13,915 nucleotides of DNA from Halovenus sp. (GCA_028275145.1 JAQCNG010000163.1:1-13915), one strand, 5' to 3'; shown: positions 7,688 through 13,591, counted from the first letter of the stretch. Translations and numbers: made by a program. The notes: generated from the sequence alone by a model not told the origin.

Positions 7688-8107
7688 TCAGACGACCCCG
7701 TCGATACGGTCGACGGGTGTCACCGAGTAGTCCAGCGAGAGCGTGTCCTGTGTCGCCCGAATCTTGCCGACGAACGTGGAGATATCCTTGAGCGTTCCTT
7801 CCAGAATAAACAGTTCCATGCAGTAGTGGTCACCCACGTGGCTGTGGACGTGTGAGGTGACCAGTTCCTCGTGTCTGTGGCGCAGTTGCATCATCTCGTG
7901 TTCGACGTCGCTGGACTCGAAGTCGAACAGCACTGTCACGGTCCCCATCAACTCGCGGCCCTCGAGTTGGCTGTCGTCGAACTCGGTCAACAGGTTCCGT
8001 GCGGCCTCCCGGAACACCTCGCTTCGACCGGTGTAGCCGTTCTCGTCGGCGAACCCGTCGACCCTGTCGAGCAACTCCTCCGGCATCGAGACGCTCACTA
8101 CAGTCAT
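7688..8107 (-). CDS. nikR: NikR-type nickel-responsive regulator (CopG family)
   Basis: 139 aa from the ATG at 8107 ([11 protein letters not shown]); an upstream in-frame start at 8119 would add only four residues. The N-terminus is a ribbon-helix-helix: strand TVVSVSMP, then helices [14 protein letters not shown] and [13 protein letters not shown]. Residues about 55-135 form the ACT-like metal-binding tetramerisation domain. The four nickel ligands of E. coli NikR (His76, His87, His89, Cys95) correspond by spacing to H77, H88, H90 and C96 in this protein, so the high-affinity site appears intact. Canonical NikR represses nickel uptake genes when nickel is plentiful. No nickel transporter, hydrogenase or urease gene is in the window, and no GTATGA-type half-site pair is evident upstream. 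A weak CTATTG element on the minus strand (about 8131-8136) may be its TATA box. The targets are unknown. Confidence 0.92.
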   Translation of the reverse strand: MTVVSVSMPEELLDRVDGFADENGYTGRSEVFREAARNLLTEFDDSQLEGRELMGTVTVLFDFESSDVEHEMMQLRHRHEELVTSHVHSHVGDHYCMELFILEGTLKDISTFVGKIRATQDTLSLDYSVTPVDRIDGVV

Positions 8108-8426
8108 GTGTTCGTCCAATGCCGCGCACGCAATAGAGTCTTGTTATCGACGCACTGTCACCCGACGGCCGGAGACCGTCCGACGGTAGCCTCTCCATTG
8201 TCTCGGTCTCACTCTGAGAGCGTCGGCTCAACTGTTTGTCGCGCGCAAGCGGGCCGACCCCCCCGCGACCGGACCCTCTGGCGGTTCGTGACCGCTCGTG
8301 ACGGGGGTCTCGGCCCGTTCGACACCGGTAATCGGTGTATCCGCGTCTATATCTGCCCCGCTGACCGGAGCGAACAACAATCCTTTTTTGCTTCGGAAGA
8401 TATTTTTCAGTAGGAGCAAACACACA
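8108..8426. other. 319-nt divergent intergenic region between nikR and the Lrp gene
   Basis: I see no convincing gene, tRNA or repeat array here. It holds a candidate TATA for nikR near 8131-8136 (minus strand) and the Lrp promoter at 8399-8409. A small inverted repeat, ACCGT-ccg-ACGGT, occupies 8175-8187, and a direct repeat CCGACGG occurs at 8162-8168 and 8180-8186. A short CTCT-G-AGAG palindrome lies at 8212-8220. None matches a known operator that I recognise. Base composition shifts to AT-rich only in the last 60 nt, near the Lrp promoter. Confidence 0.5.
8399..8409 (+). promoter_or_regulatory. TATA box for the Lrp gene
   Basis: GATATTTTTCA lies about 24 nt upstream of the ATG at 8427, which predicts a leaderless start. 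A second T-rich element, CCTTTTTTG, lies at 8382-8390. AGGAG at 8412-8416 resembles a Shine-Dalgarno, but its gap to the ATG is 10 nt and it would fall upstream of a leaderless start. Confidence 0.5.
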
Positions 8427-8846
8427 ATGAGCACCGAGGAGCGGATTCTTTCAGTGCTGGAAAACGACGCAAAGGCGTCGTACGCCGAAATCGCCGACCA
8501 GGCCGACGTCTCCAAGCCCACGGTCCGAAAGTACATCCGCAAACTCGAGGACGAGGGGGTTATCCTGGGATACTCCGCGGACGTGGACCCGAAGAAACTG
8601 TCGGGTCAGTCCATCGCGCTGGTCGGCATCGACGTCGAGAGCGAGCGCTACGTCGAGGTCACACAGTCGCTGAAAGGTCTGGCGGCGATCGAATCGCTGT
8701 ACACCTCCAGCGGCGACCACACGCTCATGGCCGAGGTGCGCGCGCCCGACGGTGACACGCTCGGCGAGATTATCAACAACGAGATAACCGCGCTGGACGG
8801 TGTGAGCGCGGCACATCCGTCCTTTCTCCAGGAGCGACTAAAGTGA
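8427..8846 (+). CDS. Lrp/AsnC-family transcriptional regulator
   Basis: 139 aa from the ATG at 8427; the open frame runs back to 8298, but that part contains the promoter. The N-terminal AsnC-type helix-turn-helix (about 4-42) reads ILSVLENDAKASYAEIADQA then SKPTVRKYIRKLEDEGVI. The RAM/ACT-like effector and dimerisation domain occupies about 63-135, with the family signature YTSSGDHTLMAEV (92-104). Such proteins assemble as dimers to octamers and often sense amino acids; the ligand here cannot be read. It resembles the haloarchaeal LrpA1 type, for which amino-acid metabolism control has been reported, but I do not assign the symbol. It is followed after 40 nt by the DHH phosphoesterase gene on the same strand, which may be a target or co-transcribed. 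Confidence 0.92.
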   Translation: MSTEERILSVLENDAKASYAEIADQADVSKPTVRKYIRKLEDEGVILGYSADVDPKKLSGQSIALVGIDVESERYVEVTQSLKGLAAIESLYTSSGDHTLMAEVRAPDGDTLGEIINNEITALDGVSAAHPSFLQERLK

Positions 8847-8886
8847 CCCCAGGACGTTTTTGCGTGGCGCGCTCGACAGTCACCGT

Positions 8887-10356
8887 ATGGTCGAGCGGTT
8901 GATTCTCGGGAGTGGGTCGCTGGTTTCGAGGGTCGCAAGCGACGCCGACGGACCGGTCCGGGTGGGGACGCCCGACGAGACTCTCGCCTCGACGCTCCGG
9001 AACTCCGGAATCCGGGTCGAGGAACTGGACCCGACCGACGCCGAGTCGCTGTCGGGACACGACGTGGACCTGGTGTTCGTGCTGGAGGACAGCGAGACGG
9101 CGGCGCTCGCGGCGGCCCGGGCGGTCAGGACGGCCCTGCCGGACGCGTATCTTGTGGCCTACGCCGGTCGGAACGGCCTGTCGGACACACCGCTGTCCGG
9201 GATTGCCGACCGGTTGCTCGACCCCGGGCGGGCAGTCGCGACAGAGATGCTGGCGTCGGTCAGCGAGCCACAACTGCCACGGCTCTGGCAGGTCCTGCGT
9301 GACATCGACCGACTCGCGGTGGTGGCCCACGACAACCCGGACCCGGATGCAATCGCCAGCGGTGTCGCGCTGGCGCGTCTCGCAAACGAGGTGGACTGCG
9401 AGGCCGAGGTCTGTTACTTTGGCAACATATCACACCAGGAGAACAAGGCGTTCGTGAACCTGCTCGACCTGTCGCTGCGGAATCTCGACCCGGGTGTGGC
9501 GCTCGACTCGTTCGACGGGGTGGCTCTGGTCGACCACGCCCGGGCGGGTGTCAACGACCAGTTGCCGGCCGATACGCCGGTGGACATCGTCATCGACCAC
9601 CACCCGACACGGGAGTCCGTCGAGGCGCGCTTCGTCGACCTGCGCAGCGATGTGGGCGCGACGTGTACGCTGCTCGTGGAGTACCTCGAGCGGGCCAGAC
9701 GCGACATAGAGTCCGACGTTGCGACGGCGCTTCTGTTCGGGATTCACGTCGACACCGACGGGTTCAAGCGGGGTGTCGCCGCCCAGGATTTCGAGGCGGC
9801 GGCGACCCTCGTCGAGAGCGCCGACCTCGAGAGGCTCACCCGCATCGAGTCGCCGAGTATCGACTGGGGGACCTTCGACGTGCTCGCGCGTGCCATCACC
9901 GACCGTCGCGTCGAGGGCGACATCGTGCTCAGTTTCGTCGGGGACATCGAGAACCGGGATGCACTCCCGCAGGCCGCCGACAGACTGCTTGACGCCGACG
10001 ACATCGGGACGACGGTGGTCTACGGCATCATCGACGGGACAGTGTACGTCTCGGCACGGTCACGTGCCGACGGACTCCACCTGGGTGAGACGGTCCGCGA
10101 CGCGTTCGGCCGGATGGGGTCGGCGGGTGGACACGTCGACATGGCCGGCGCACAGATAGACCTCGGACTGGTTGGCGACCTGGAGGACGCCGGTTCGCTC
10201 GCCCCGCTGGTCGACTCGCTCGTCGCCGACCGGTTTCTCGACGTGGTCGACGGGGAACCGCCACACCCACCGTTCCAGTCCACGCTCGAGGGGGTTGACT
10301 GGACCGGCGGCCCGGACAGGTCGACGGGCGAGGACAGCGGGCCAGACAACCGATAG
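8887..10356 (+). CDS. Rossmann-DHH-DHHA1 phosphoesterase
   Basis: 489 aa from the ATG at 8887; an in-frame TTG at 8860 overlaps a T-rich box and is rejected. Residues 1-120 form a TrkA-N/RCK-like Rossmann domain, with LILGSGSLVSRV and alternating strands (DLVFVLED, DAYLVAYAG). Its glycine motif is degenerate (GSGSLV). A DHH domain follows: HDNPDPDA (148-155), VDHA (215-218), DHHP (237-240) and IHVDTDGF (287-293). The DHHA1 domain ends with GGHVDMAGAQ (414-423). The metal-binding Asp/His set is complete, so phosphodiesterase activity is likely. Known DHH-DHHA1 enzymes degrade nanoRNA, pAp, c-di-AMP or single-stranded DNA; the lack of extra RecJ domains favours a small substrate. The Rossmann domain may sense an adenine nucleotide (inference). 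It sits 42 nt before the CBS-ParB gene, which has its own promoter. The C-terminal 30 residues look disordered. Confidence 0.9.
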   Translation: MVERLILGSGSLVSRVASDADGPVRVGTPDETLASTLRNSGIRVEELDPTDAESLSGHDVDLVFVLEDSETAALAAARAVRTALPDAYLVAYAGRNGLSDTPLSGIADRLLDPGRAVATEMLASVSEPQLPRLWQVLRDIDRLAVVAHDNPDPDAIASGVALARLANEVDCEAEVCYFGNISHQENKAFVNLLDLSLRNLDPGVALDSFDGVALVDHARAGVNDQLPADTPVDIVIDHHPTRESVEARFVDLRSDVGATCTLLVEYLERARRDIESDVATALLFGIHVDTDGFKRGVAAQDFEAAATLVESADLERLTRIESPSIDWGTFDVLARAITDRRVEGDIVLSFVGDIENRDALPQAADRLLDADDIGTTVVYGIIDGTVYVSARSRADGLHLGETVRDAFGRMGSAGGHVDMAGAQIDLGLVGDLEDAGSLAPLVDSLVADRFLDVVDGEPPHPPFQSTLEGVDWTGGPDRSTGEDSGPDNR

Positions 10357-10366
10357 CAGTCGGGAG

Positions 10367-10375
10367 GCTTTTTAA
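10367..10375 (+). promoter_or_regulatory. TATA box for the CBS-ParB gene
   Basis: GCTTTTTAA followed by CC is a strong haloarchaeal TATA-like box centred about 28 nt upstream of ATG 10399. A leaderless transcript starting at that ATG (or at the adjoining GTG 10396) is predicted. Confidence 0.6.
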
Positions 10376-10398
10376 CCGTCCGGTCGTCCTGTCGGGTG

Positions 10399-11196
10399 AT
10401 GGCGGACGAGGGAACGCCGACAGTCGAGACGTACATGACCCGGGACGTCACGACGGTGTCGCCCGACGACACCGTCAGAGAGGTCGCCGAGCGCATCGCC
10501 CGGAGCGAGGACCACAGCGGCTTTCCGGTCTGTGACGGCCGTCACGTCGAGGGTTTCGTCGCAGCGCGGGACCTCCTGCTCGAGGACGGCGCCGAGGCCA
10601 TCTTCCAGGTGATGGCCACCGACCTGCTGGTCGCTCACCCCGGGATGGACATCAACGACGCGGCCCGGGTCATCCTGCGGTCGGGTATCCGTCGACTGCC
10701 GGTTGTCGATGACGCCGGCAACCTGGTTGGCATCATCTCGAACGCCGACGTCATCCGCAGCCAGATCGAGCGGGCGACCCCCGGGAAGGTCGACAAACTC
10801 CTGCGGACACTCGAGAACATCCACGCTGTCGACGCCCACGAGGAGCGCCGGGAGGTGGGGCTCGCGGCGCTCACCCCAACACAGGGGACCGTCTACGCCG
10901 ACGAACTCGAGGGGCGGCGCTACGAACTGGAGCGCGGACTCGCAGAGCCGCTGGTGGTCGTGGAGACACCGACCGACCTCCTGCTCGCGGACGGCCACCA
11001 CCGCAGCAAGGCCGCCCGTCGACTGGACATCGAACGGATGGACGCCTACGTTATCGTCATCGACGAACCGGTCGACCTCGGCATGGCCGAAACTGCCCGC
11101 CAGGAGAATCTCAGCTCTATCGACGACATCGAGGCCGTCGACTACGCACACCACCCGCTCGTCGAGACGACCCAGCGACTCCAGAACCCCCAGTGA
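10399..11196 (+). CDS. Tandem CBS domains fused to a ParB/SerK-like domain
   Basis: 265 aa from the ATG at 10399; the adjoining in-frame GTG at 10396 would add one residue. Two CBS repeats form a Bateman module: about 8-65 (YMTRDVTTVSPDDTVREVAERI ending in a GFVAARDLL strand-helix) and about 70-125 (MATDLLVAHPGMDINDAARV with RRLPVVDD and LVGIISNADVI). Such modules usually bind adenine nucleotides or S-adenosylmethionine. The C-terminal 150-245 is ParB-like: DGHHRSKAA (198-206) occupies the place of the ParB GERR-x-x-A motif, and QENLSSIDDIE (235-245) resembles ENxxR-x-x-L but lacks the arginine. There is no DNA-binding HTH or dimer domain as in chromosome-segregation ParB, so a role in partition is unlikely. 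The ParB-fold ADP-dependent serine kinase SerK of Thermococcus has a similar histidine-containing motif, making a small-molecule kinase plausible. That activity is inference. Confidence 0.85.
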   Translation: MADEGTPTVETYMTRDVTTVSPDDTVREVAERIARSEDHSGFPVCDGRHVEGFVAARDLLLEDGAEAIFQVMATDLLVAHPGMDINDAARVILRSGIRRLPVVDDAGNLVGIISNADVIRSQIERATPGKVDKLLRTLENIHAVDAHEERREVGLAALTPTQGTVYADELEGRRYELERGLAEPLVVVETPTDLLLADGHHRSKAARRLDIERMDAYVIVIDEPVDLGMAETARQENLSSIDDIEAVDYAHHPLVETTQRLQNPQ

Positions 11197-11211
11197 CCGG
11201 CGTCCCCGGAC

Positions 11212-11231
11212 CCACGAGCAACTGCTCGTGG
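11212..11231 (+). other. Perfect 9-bp inverted repeat (hairpin) after the CBS-ParB gene
   Basis: CCACGAGCA (11212-11220) and TGCTCGTGG (11223-11231) are exact reverse complements separated by AC. As RNA this would be an 8-bp stem with an AACU tetraloop, starting 16 nt after the stop codon of the CBS-ParB gene and abutting a 21-bp tandem repeat. No T-run follows, so a classical terminator is not supported; an mRNA 3' end stabiliser or a protein-binding palindrome are alternatives. Confidence 0.6.
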
Positions 11232-11301
11232 ACCTGCGAGTGCCCGAGCAAGACCTGCGGGTGCCCAATCAAGACCTGCGAGTGCCCGACCAGGGCCTGC
11301 C
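11231..11301 (+). repeat. 21-bp direct tandem repeat, three full copies plus a partial
   Basis: Units at 11231-11251, 11252-11272 and 11273-11293 share the core GACCTGCG(A/G)GTGCCC, with a variable six-base end (GAGCAA, AATCAA, GACCAG). A degraded fourth copy (GGCCTGCC) runs to 11301. The stretch is intergenic, between the CBS-ParB and small membrane protein genes. In one frame each unit encodes a seven-residue DLRVPxQ repeat. It has no CRISPR-like spacers. It may have arisen by slippage, serve as clustered binding sites, or encode a tiny peptide. Confidence 0.85.
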
Positions 11302-11362
11302 GGCGGTCCGGTGTGGGCCCACACATCGGGTCAGTTAAGTGGTGAAGCAGGCAACAAGGAGT

Positions 11363-11572
11363 ATGGCCGAGTCAGCAGAGTCGGACCTCGAACTCGGTGT
11401 GAGTATGCTGTTCGGGTTCGTCACGGTGGTTGCCGCCATCGCGACGGCCTGGGCAGCCTACGCCTCCGAGGTACAGGAGAGCGACACACTGCAACTGGTC
11501 TCCGGGGTGGCGCTCACGGTTGCGCTGCTCGCCGGCGGCGTCGCCGTCGCCGCCGTCCACCTGTTCGAATGA
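11363..11572 (+). CDS. Small two-helix membrane protein, unknown function
   Basis: 69 aa from the ATG at 11363; an in-frame GTG at 11339 would add eight residues. GTTAAGT (11334-11340), about 26 nt upstream of 11363, is a plausible TATA for a leaderless start. A short acidic N-terminus (MAESAESDLE) is followed by two transmembrane helices at about 11-34 and 44-67, joined by an acidic loop (ASEVQESDTLQ). It ends almost directly after helix 2 with no cytoplasmic domain. I see no signal peptide, cysteine or known motif. Small proteins of this shape are common and unassigned in haloarchaea. Codon use and acidity match the neighbours, so I consider it real. It follows the CBS-ParB gene and the tandem repeat by position only; no functional link is shown. 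Confidence 0.7.
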   Translation: MAESAESDLELGVSMLFGFVTVVAAIATAWAAYASEVQESDTLQLVSGVALTVALLAGGVAVAAVHLFE

Positions 11573-11676
11573 CCGGCTGTCCGCCGGAGAGCGGCCCGGA
11601 GCCACCCACCGAGCGGGCCCGAACCGGCCCCCCGGCGGGTCCGGCAGTGCTGGCAGCGGTCGTCTGCAAACAAACC

Positions 11677-11684
11677 GTTAAACC
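11677..11684 (+). promoter_or_regulatory. TATA-like box for the small winged-helix gene
   Basis: GTTAAACC, preceded by the AT-rich CAAACAAACC, is centred about 28 nt upstream of the ATG at 11708. A leaderless transcript is predicted. Confidence 0.5.
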
Positions 11685-11707
11685 GCTCGCGTCCCTAGGT
11701 CCGCTCG

Positions 11708-11932
11708 ATGACAGACCTCAGCGAGGAGGATCGCGAGATACTCCAGTACCTGCGTGACAGCGTCGCGCGGGGAGAGCAGTACTTCCGCTCGAAGAACATC
11801 GCTGAACAGCTCGGTCTCTCGCCAAAGCAGGTCGGCACGCGCCTCCCGAAACTCGATGAGGAAACCGACGACGTCGAAATCGAGAAGTGGGGCCGTGCCC
11901 GCTCGACCACCTGGCGCGTCAGCCGGTCGTGA
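11708..11932 (+). CDS. Small winged-helix protein conserved in haloarchaea (DUF7123-like)
   Basis: 74 aa. The whole protein fits a mini winged helix: an opening helix LSEEDREILQYLRDSVARG, a recognition helix-turn-helix SKNIAEQLGLSPKQVGTRLPKL, and a beta wing ending VEIEKWGRARSTTWRV. I recognise it as a protein widely conserved in haloarchaea with no assigned function (I believe DUF7123). The basic, Trp-containing C-terminal strand could contact DNA or RNA. It stands alone, with a putative promoter at 11677-11684 and a 92-nt gap to fba2, so it is probably monocistronic. It could be a DNA-binding regulator or a nucleic-acid architectural factor; nothing in the sequence decides between these. 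The start is secure because the helix begins directly after the methionine. Confidence 0.82.
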   Translation: MTDLSEEDREILQYLRDSVARGEQYFRSKNIAEQLGLSPKQVGTRLPKLDEETDDVEIEKWGRARSTTWRVSRS

Positions 11933-12024
11933 GCGGTGTGGGCTGCTCCCGGACAGACAGAACCCACGCGCAACGACCGCCGCAACCGGAAACGTCTTGA
12001 CTATCCTTGCCACAGACTAGCACA

Positions 12025-12837
12025 ATGACAGCAGGCCGCGACGCGCGACTGGCGCGCATTCGAACAGGGGGGCGGCACCTCGTCGTCCCGATGGACCACG
12101 GTATCACACTCGGCCCCGTCGCGGGGCTGGCGGATATCGAATCGACCATCGAGGCAGTGACCCGTGGGGGAGCGGACGCGGTGCTCACCCAGAAGGGAAT
12201 CGCGCCGCGGGTCCACGAGGCAACCGAGGACGCGGGCTACATCGTCCATCTAAACGGTTCGACGTCGATCGGGCCCGACCAGAGCGACAAGCGCCCGACC
12301 GGGACCGTCGAGGACGCTATCCGGGCCGGCGGGGACGCCGTCTCGGTCCACATCAACGTCGGCAGCGAGCACGAACCCGACCAGTTGCGTTTTCTGGGTG
12401 AGGTGTCGAGTCGGGCCGCCGAGTTCGGTCTGCCCGTGCTGGCGATGACCTACGCCCGCGGCCACGACGTGCGCGACAGGAGCGACCCGGAGGGGTACGC
12501 CGAGGACCTCGCACACGCGGTCAGACTCGGCGAGGAACTCGGCGCGGACCTCGTGAAGACCGCCTACTCGGGCACCCCGGAGACGTTCGAGCGGGTCGTC
12601 GAGGCGACCCGTCTGCCGGTGCTCATCGCCGGTGGCAGCAAAGGGACCGACCGGGAGACGCTCTCGATGGTCCGTGGGGCGCTCGATGCCGGCGCAGCGG
12701 GTGTCTCGATGGGCCGCTCTATCTTCCAGCACGAACGCCCCGGGGCTATCACCACCGCCGTCGCCGCGGCCGTCCACGACGGCGCCGACCCCTCGGAGGC
12801 CGCCGACCGCGCTGGACTCGCCGCCAGAGAGCCCTAG
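12025..12837 (+). CDS. fba2: DhnA-type class I aldolase: probable 2-amino-3,7-dideoxy-D-threo-hept-6-ulosonate synthase
   Basis: 270 aa from the ATG at 12025; an upstream in-frame start at 12007 would add six residues and has no better context. This TIM-barrel aldolase carries PMDHG (23-27), the Schiff-base lysine K178 in DLVKTAYSG, and phosphate-binding loops IAGGSKG (201-207) and GVSMGRSIFQ (226-235). Y143 in MTYARG takes the place of the catalytic tyrosine, usually in YPRG. In haloarchaea members of this family are named Fba2 and are assigned to the archaeal alternative entry to 3-dehydroquinate and aromatic amino acids, after Methanocaldococcus MJ0400; class I fructose-bisphosphate aldolase is the alternative. 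The usual partner dehydroquinate synthase II is not in the window. Its stop overlaps the PAC2 stop tail to tail in CTAG (12834-12837). Confidence 0.87.
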   Translation: MTAGRDARLARIRTGGRHLVVPMDHGITLGPVAGLADIESTIEAVTRGGADAVLTQKGIAPRVHEATEDAGYIVHLNGSTSIGPDQSDKRPTGTVEDAIRAGGDAVSVHINVGSEHEPDQLRFLGEVSSRAAEFGLPVLAMTYARGHDVRDRSDPEGYAEDLAHAVRLGEELGADLVKTAYSGTPETFERVVEATRLPVLIAGGSKGTDRETLSMVRGALDAGAAGVSMGRSIFQHERPGAITTAVAAAVHDGADPSEAADRAGLAAREP

Positions 12838-13586
12838 CCGATGTACCGCAGGTCCTCGTCGGAGGCCGTTGGGGTGCCCTGCTCCATCTCCTGAATCTTC
12901 CGGACCACCTCCTCCATCTCCTCGGCACGGCTCTCCAGCGAGGCGAACTCCACCTCGAACTCCAGCAGTTCCTGCAGCGTCTCCAGCACCGCCTGGGCGC
13001 TCTTGGGGTCGACCAGGTATCCGCTGGTTTCGCCCATCAGACAGGCCGCAGACACGTCGCGTCGGCCGCCGAGTCCGAGCAAGAGCCCGCTGACGCCGAC
13101 GATACCCCCCGCGGGTTCGTCCTCGCGAAACTCGACGCCTGCCGCCTCGAGCGGGTCGCGCCGGTCTGCCGCGTTCACCGCCCCGATGACGTCGTACTCC
13201 TGGATGAGTTCGCCCGTCGGGACACCACCCAGTGTGTACACCATCTCCGTTCCGAAGCGCTCGGCGATGTCGAGAAACGTCGCCGCCAGCCCGTAGTGAC
13301 CGACGCCGTCACCCGCCTGGTGGTCGCCGGTCAACACGAGCAGGTCGGTGCCGTCGGCATCGAGCGCGTGGACCTCCGCACACGCGAGCGTTGCGACACC
13401 GTCCTCGACACCGACCTGGGGTGGCAGGTGCGTCGAGTAGACCCGCCGGATCAGCTCTCCGTCGAGTTCCTCCAGCAGGTGTTCGACAGCGAGTTTGCCG
13501 ACGTGGCCGACACCCGGCAGCCCCTCTATGAACGCCGGCTCCGTTAGCTCCGGCTCTGTGACCCGCTCTATCTCGAACTCGTCCAT
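12834..13586 (-). CDS. PAC2-family proteasome assembly chaperone-like protein
   Basis: 250 aa. The PAC2 family (COG2047/COG1938 type) includes archaeal PbaA/PbaB and eukaryotic Pba1-Pba2, which help assemble 20S proteasomes. Recognisable parts are EGLPGVGHVGKLAVEHL (21-37), DLLVLTGDHQ (81-90), TLGGVPTGE (118-126) and CLMGETSGYLVDP (182-194). A Glu-rich coiled-coil helix (about 208-236) follows. The C-terminus ends DEDLRYIG; proteasome activators often end in a hydrophobic-Tyr-X motif, but here the tyrosine is third from the end, so it is not a canonical HbYX tail. The ATG lies 5 nt after the nop10 stop, so it is in the aIF2-alpha/nop10 operon. This arrangement recurs in archaea. The chaperone role is from family knowledge; direct evidence in haloarchaea is not known to me. 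Confidence 0.9.
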   Translation of the reverse strand: MDEFEIERVTEPELTEPAFIEGLPGVGHVGKLAVEHLLEELDGELIRRVYSTHLPPQVGVEDGVATLACAEVHALDADGTDLLVLTGDHQAGDGVGHYGLAATFLDIAERFGTEMVYTLGGVPTGELIQEYDVIGAVNAADRRDPLEAAGVEFREDEPAGGIVGVSGLLLGLGGRRDVSAACLMGETSGYLVDPKSAQAVLETLQELLEFEVEFASLESRAEEMEEVVRKIQEMEQGTPTASDEDLRYIG

Positions 13587-13591
13587 GTCAT

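Noticed and set aside
6566..7855. 429-residue plus-strand frame spanning the end of the flavoprotein gene, dph6 and part of nikR
   Set aside because: Crosses three well-supported genes in another frame and has a biased Arg/Thr-rich composition, so it is a shadow frame.
8108..8426. A tRNA or small RNA gene in the largest intergenic region
   Set aside because: No T-loop consensus, acceptor-stem pairing or cloverleaf was found by eye; only short imperfect repeats are present.
10372..11268. 298-residue antisense frame opposite the CBS-ParB gene
   Set aside because: No recognisable domain and it lies entirely opposite a gene with clear CBS and ParB motifs; long antisense frames are expected at this GC content.
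11231..11301. CRISPR-like array
   Set aside because: The units are contiguous 21-bp tandem copies without unique spacers, and no cas genes are nearby.
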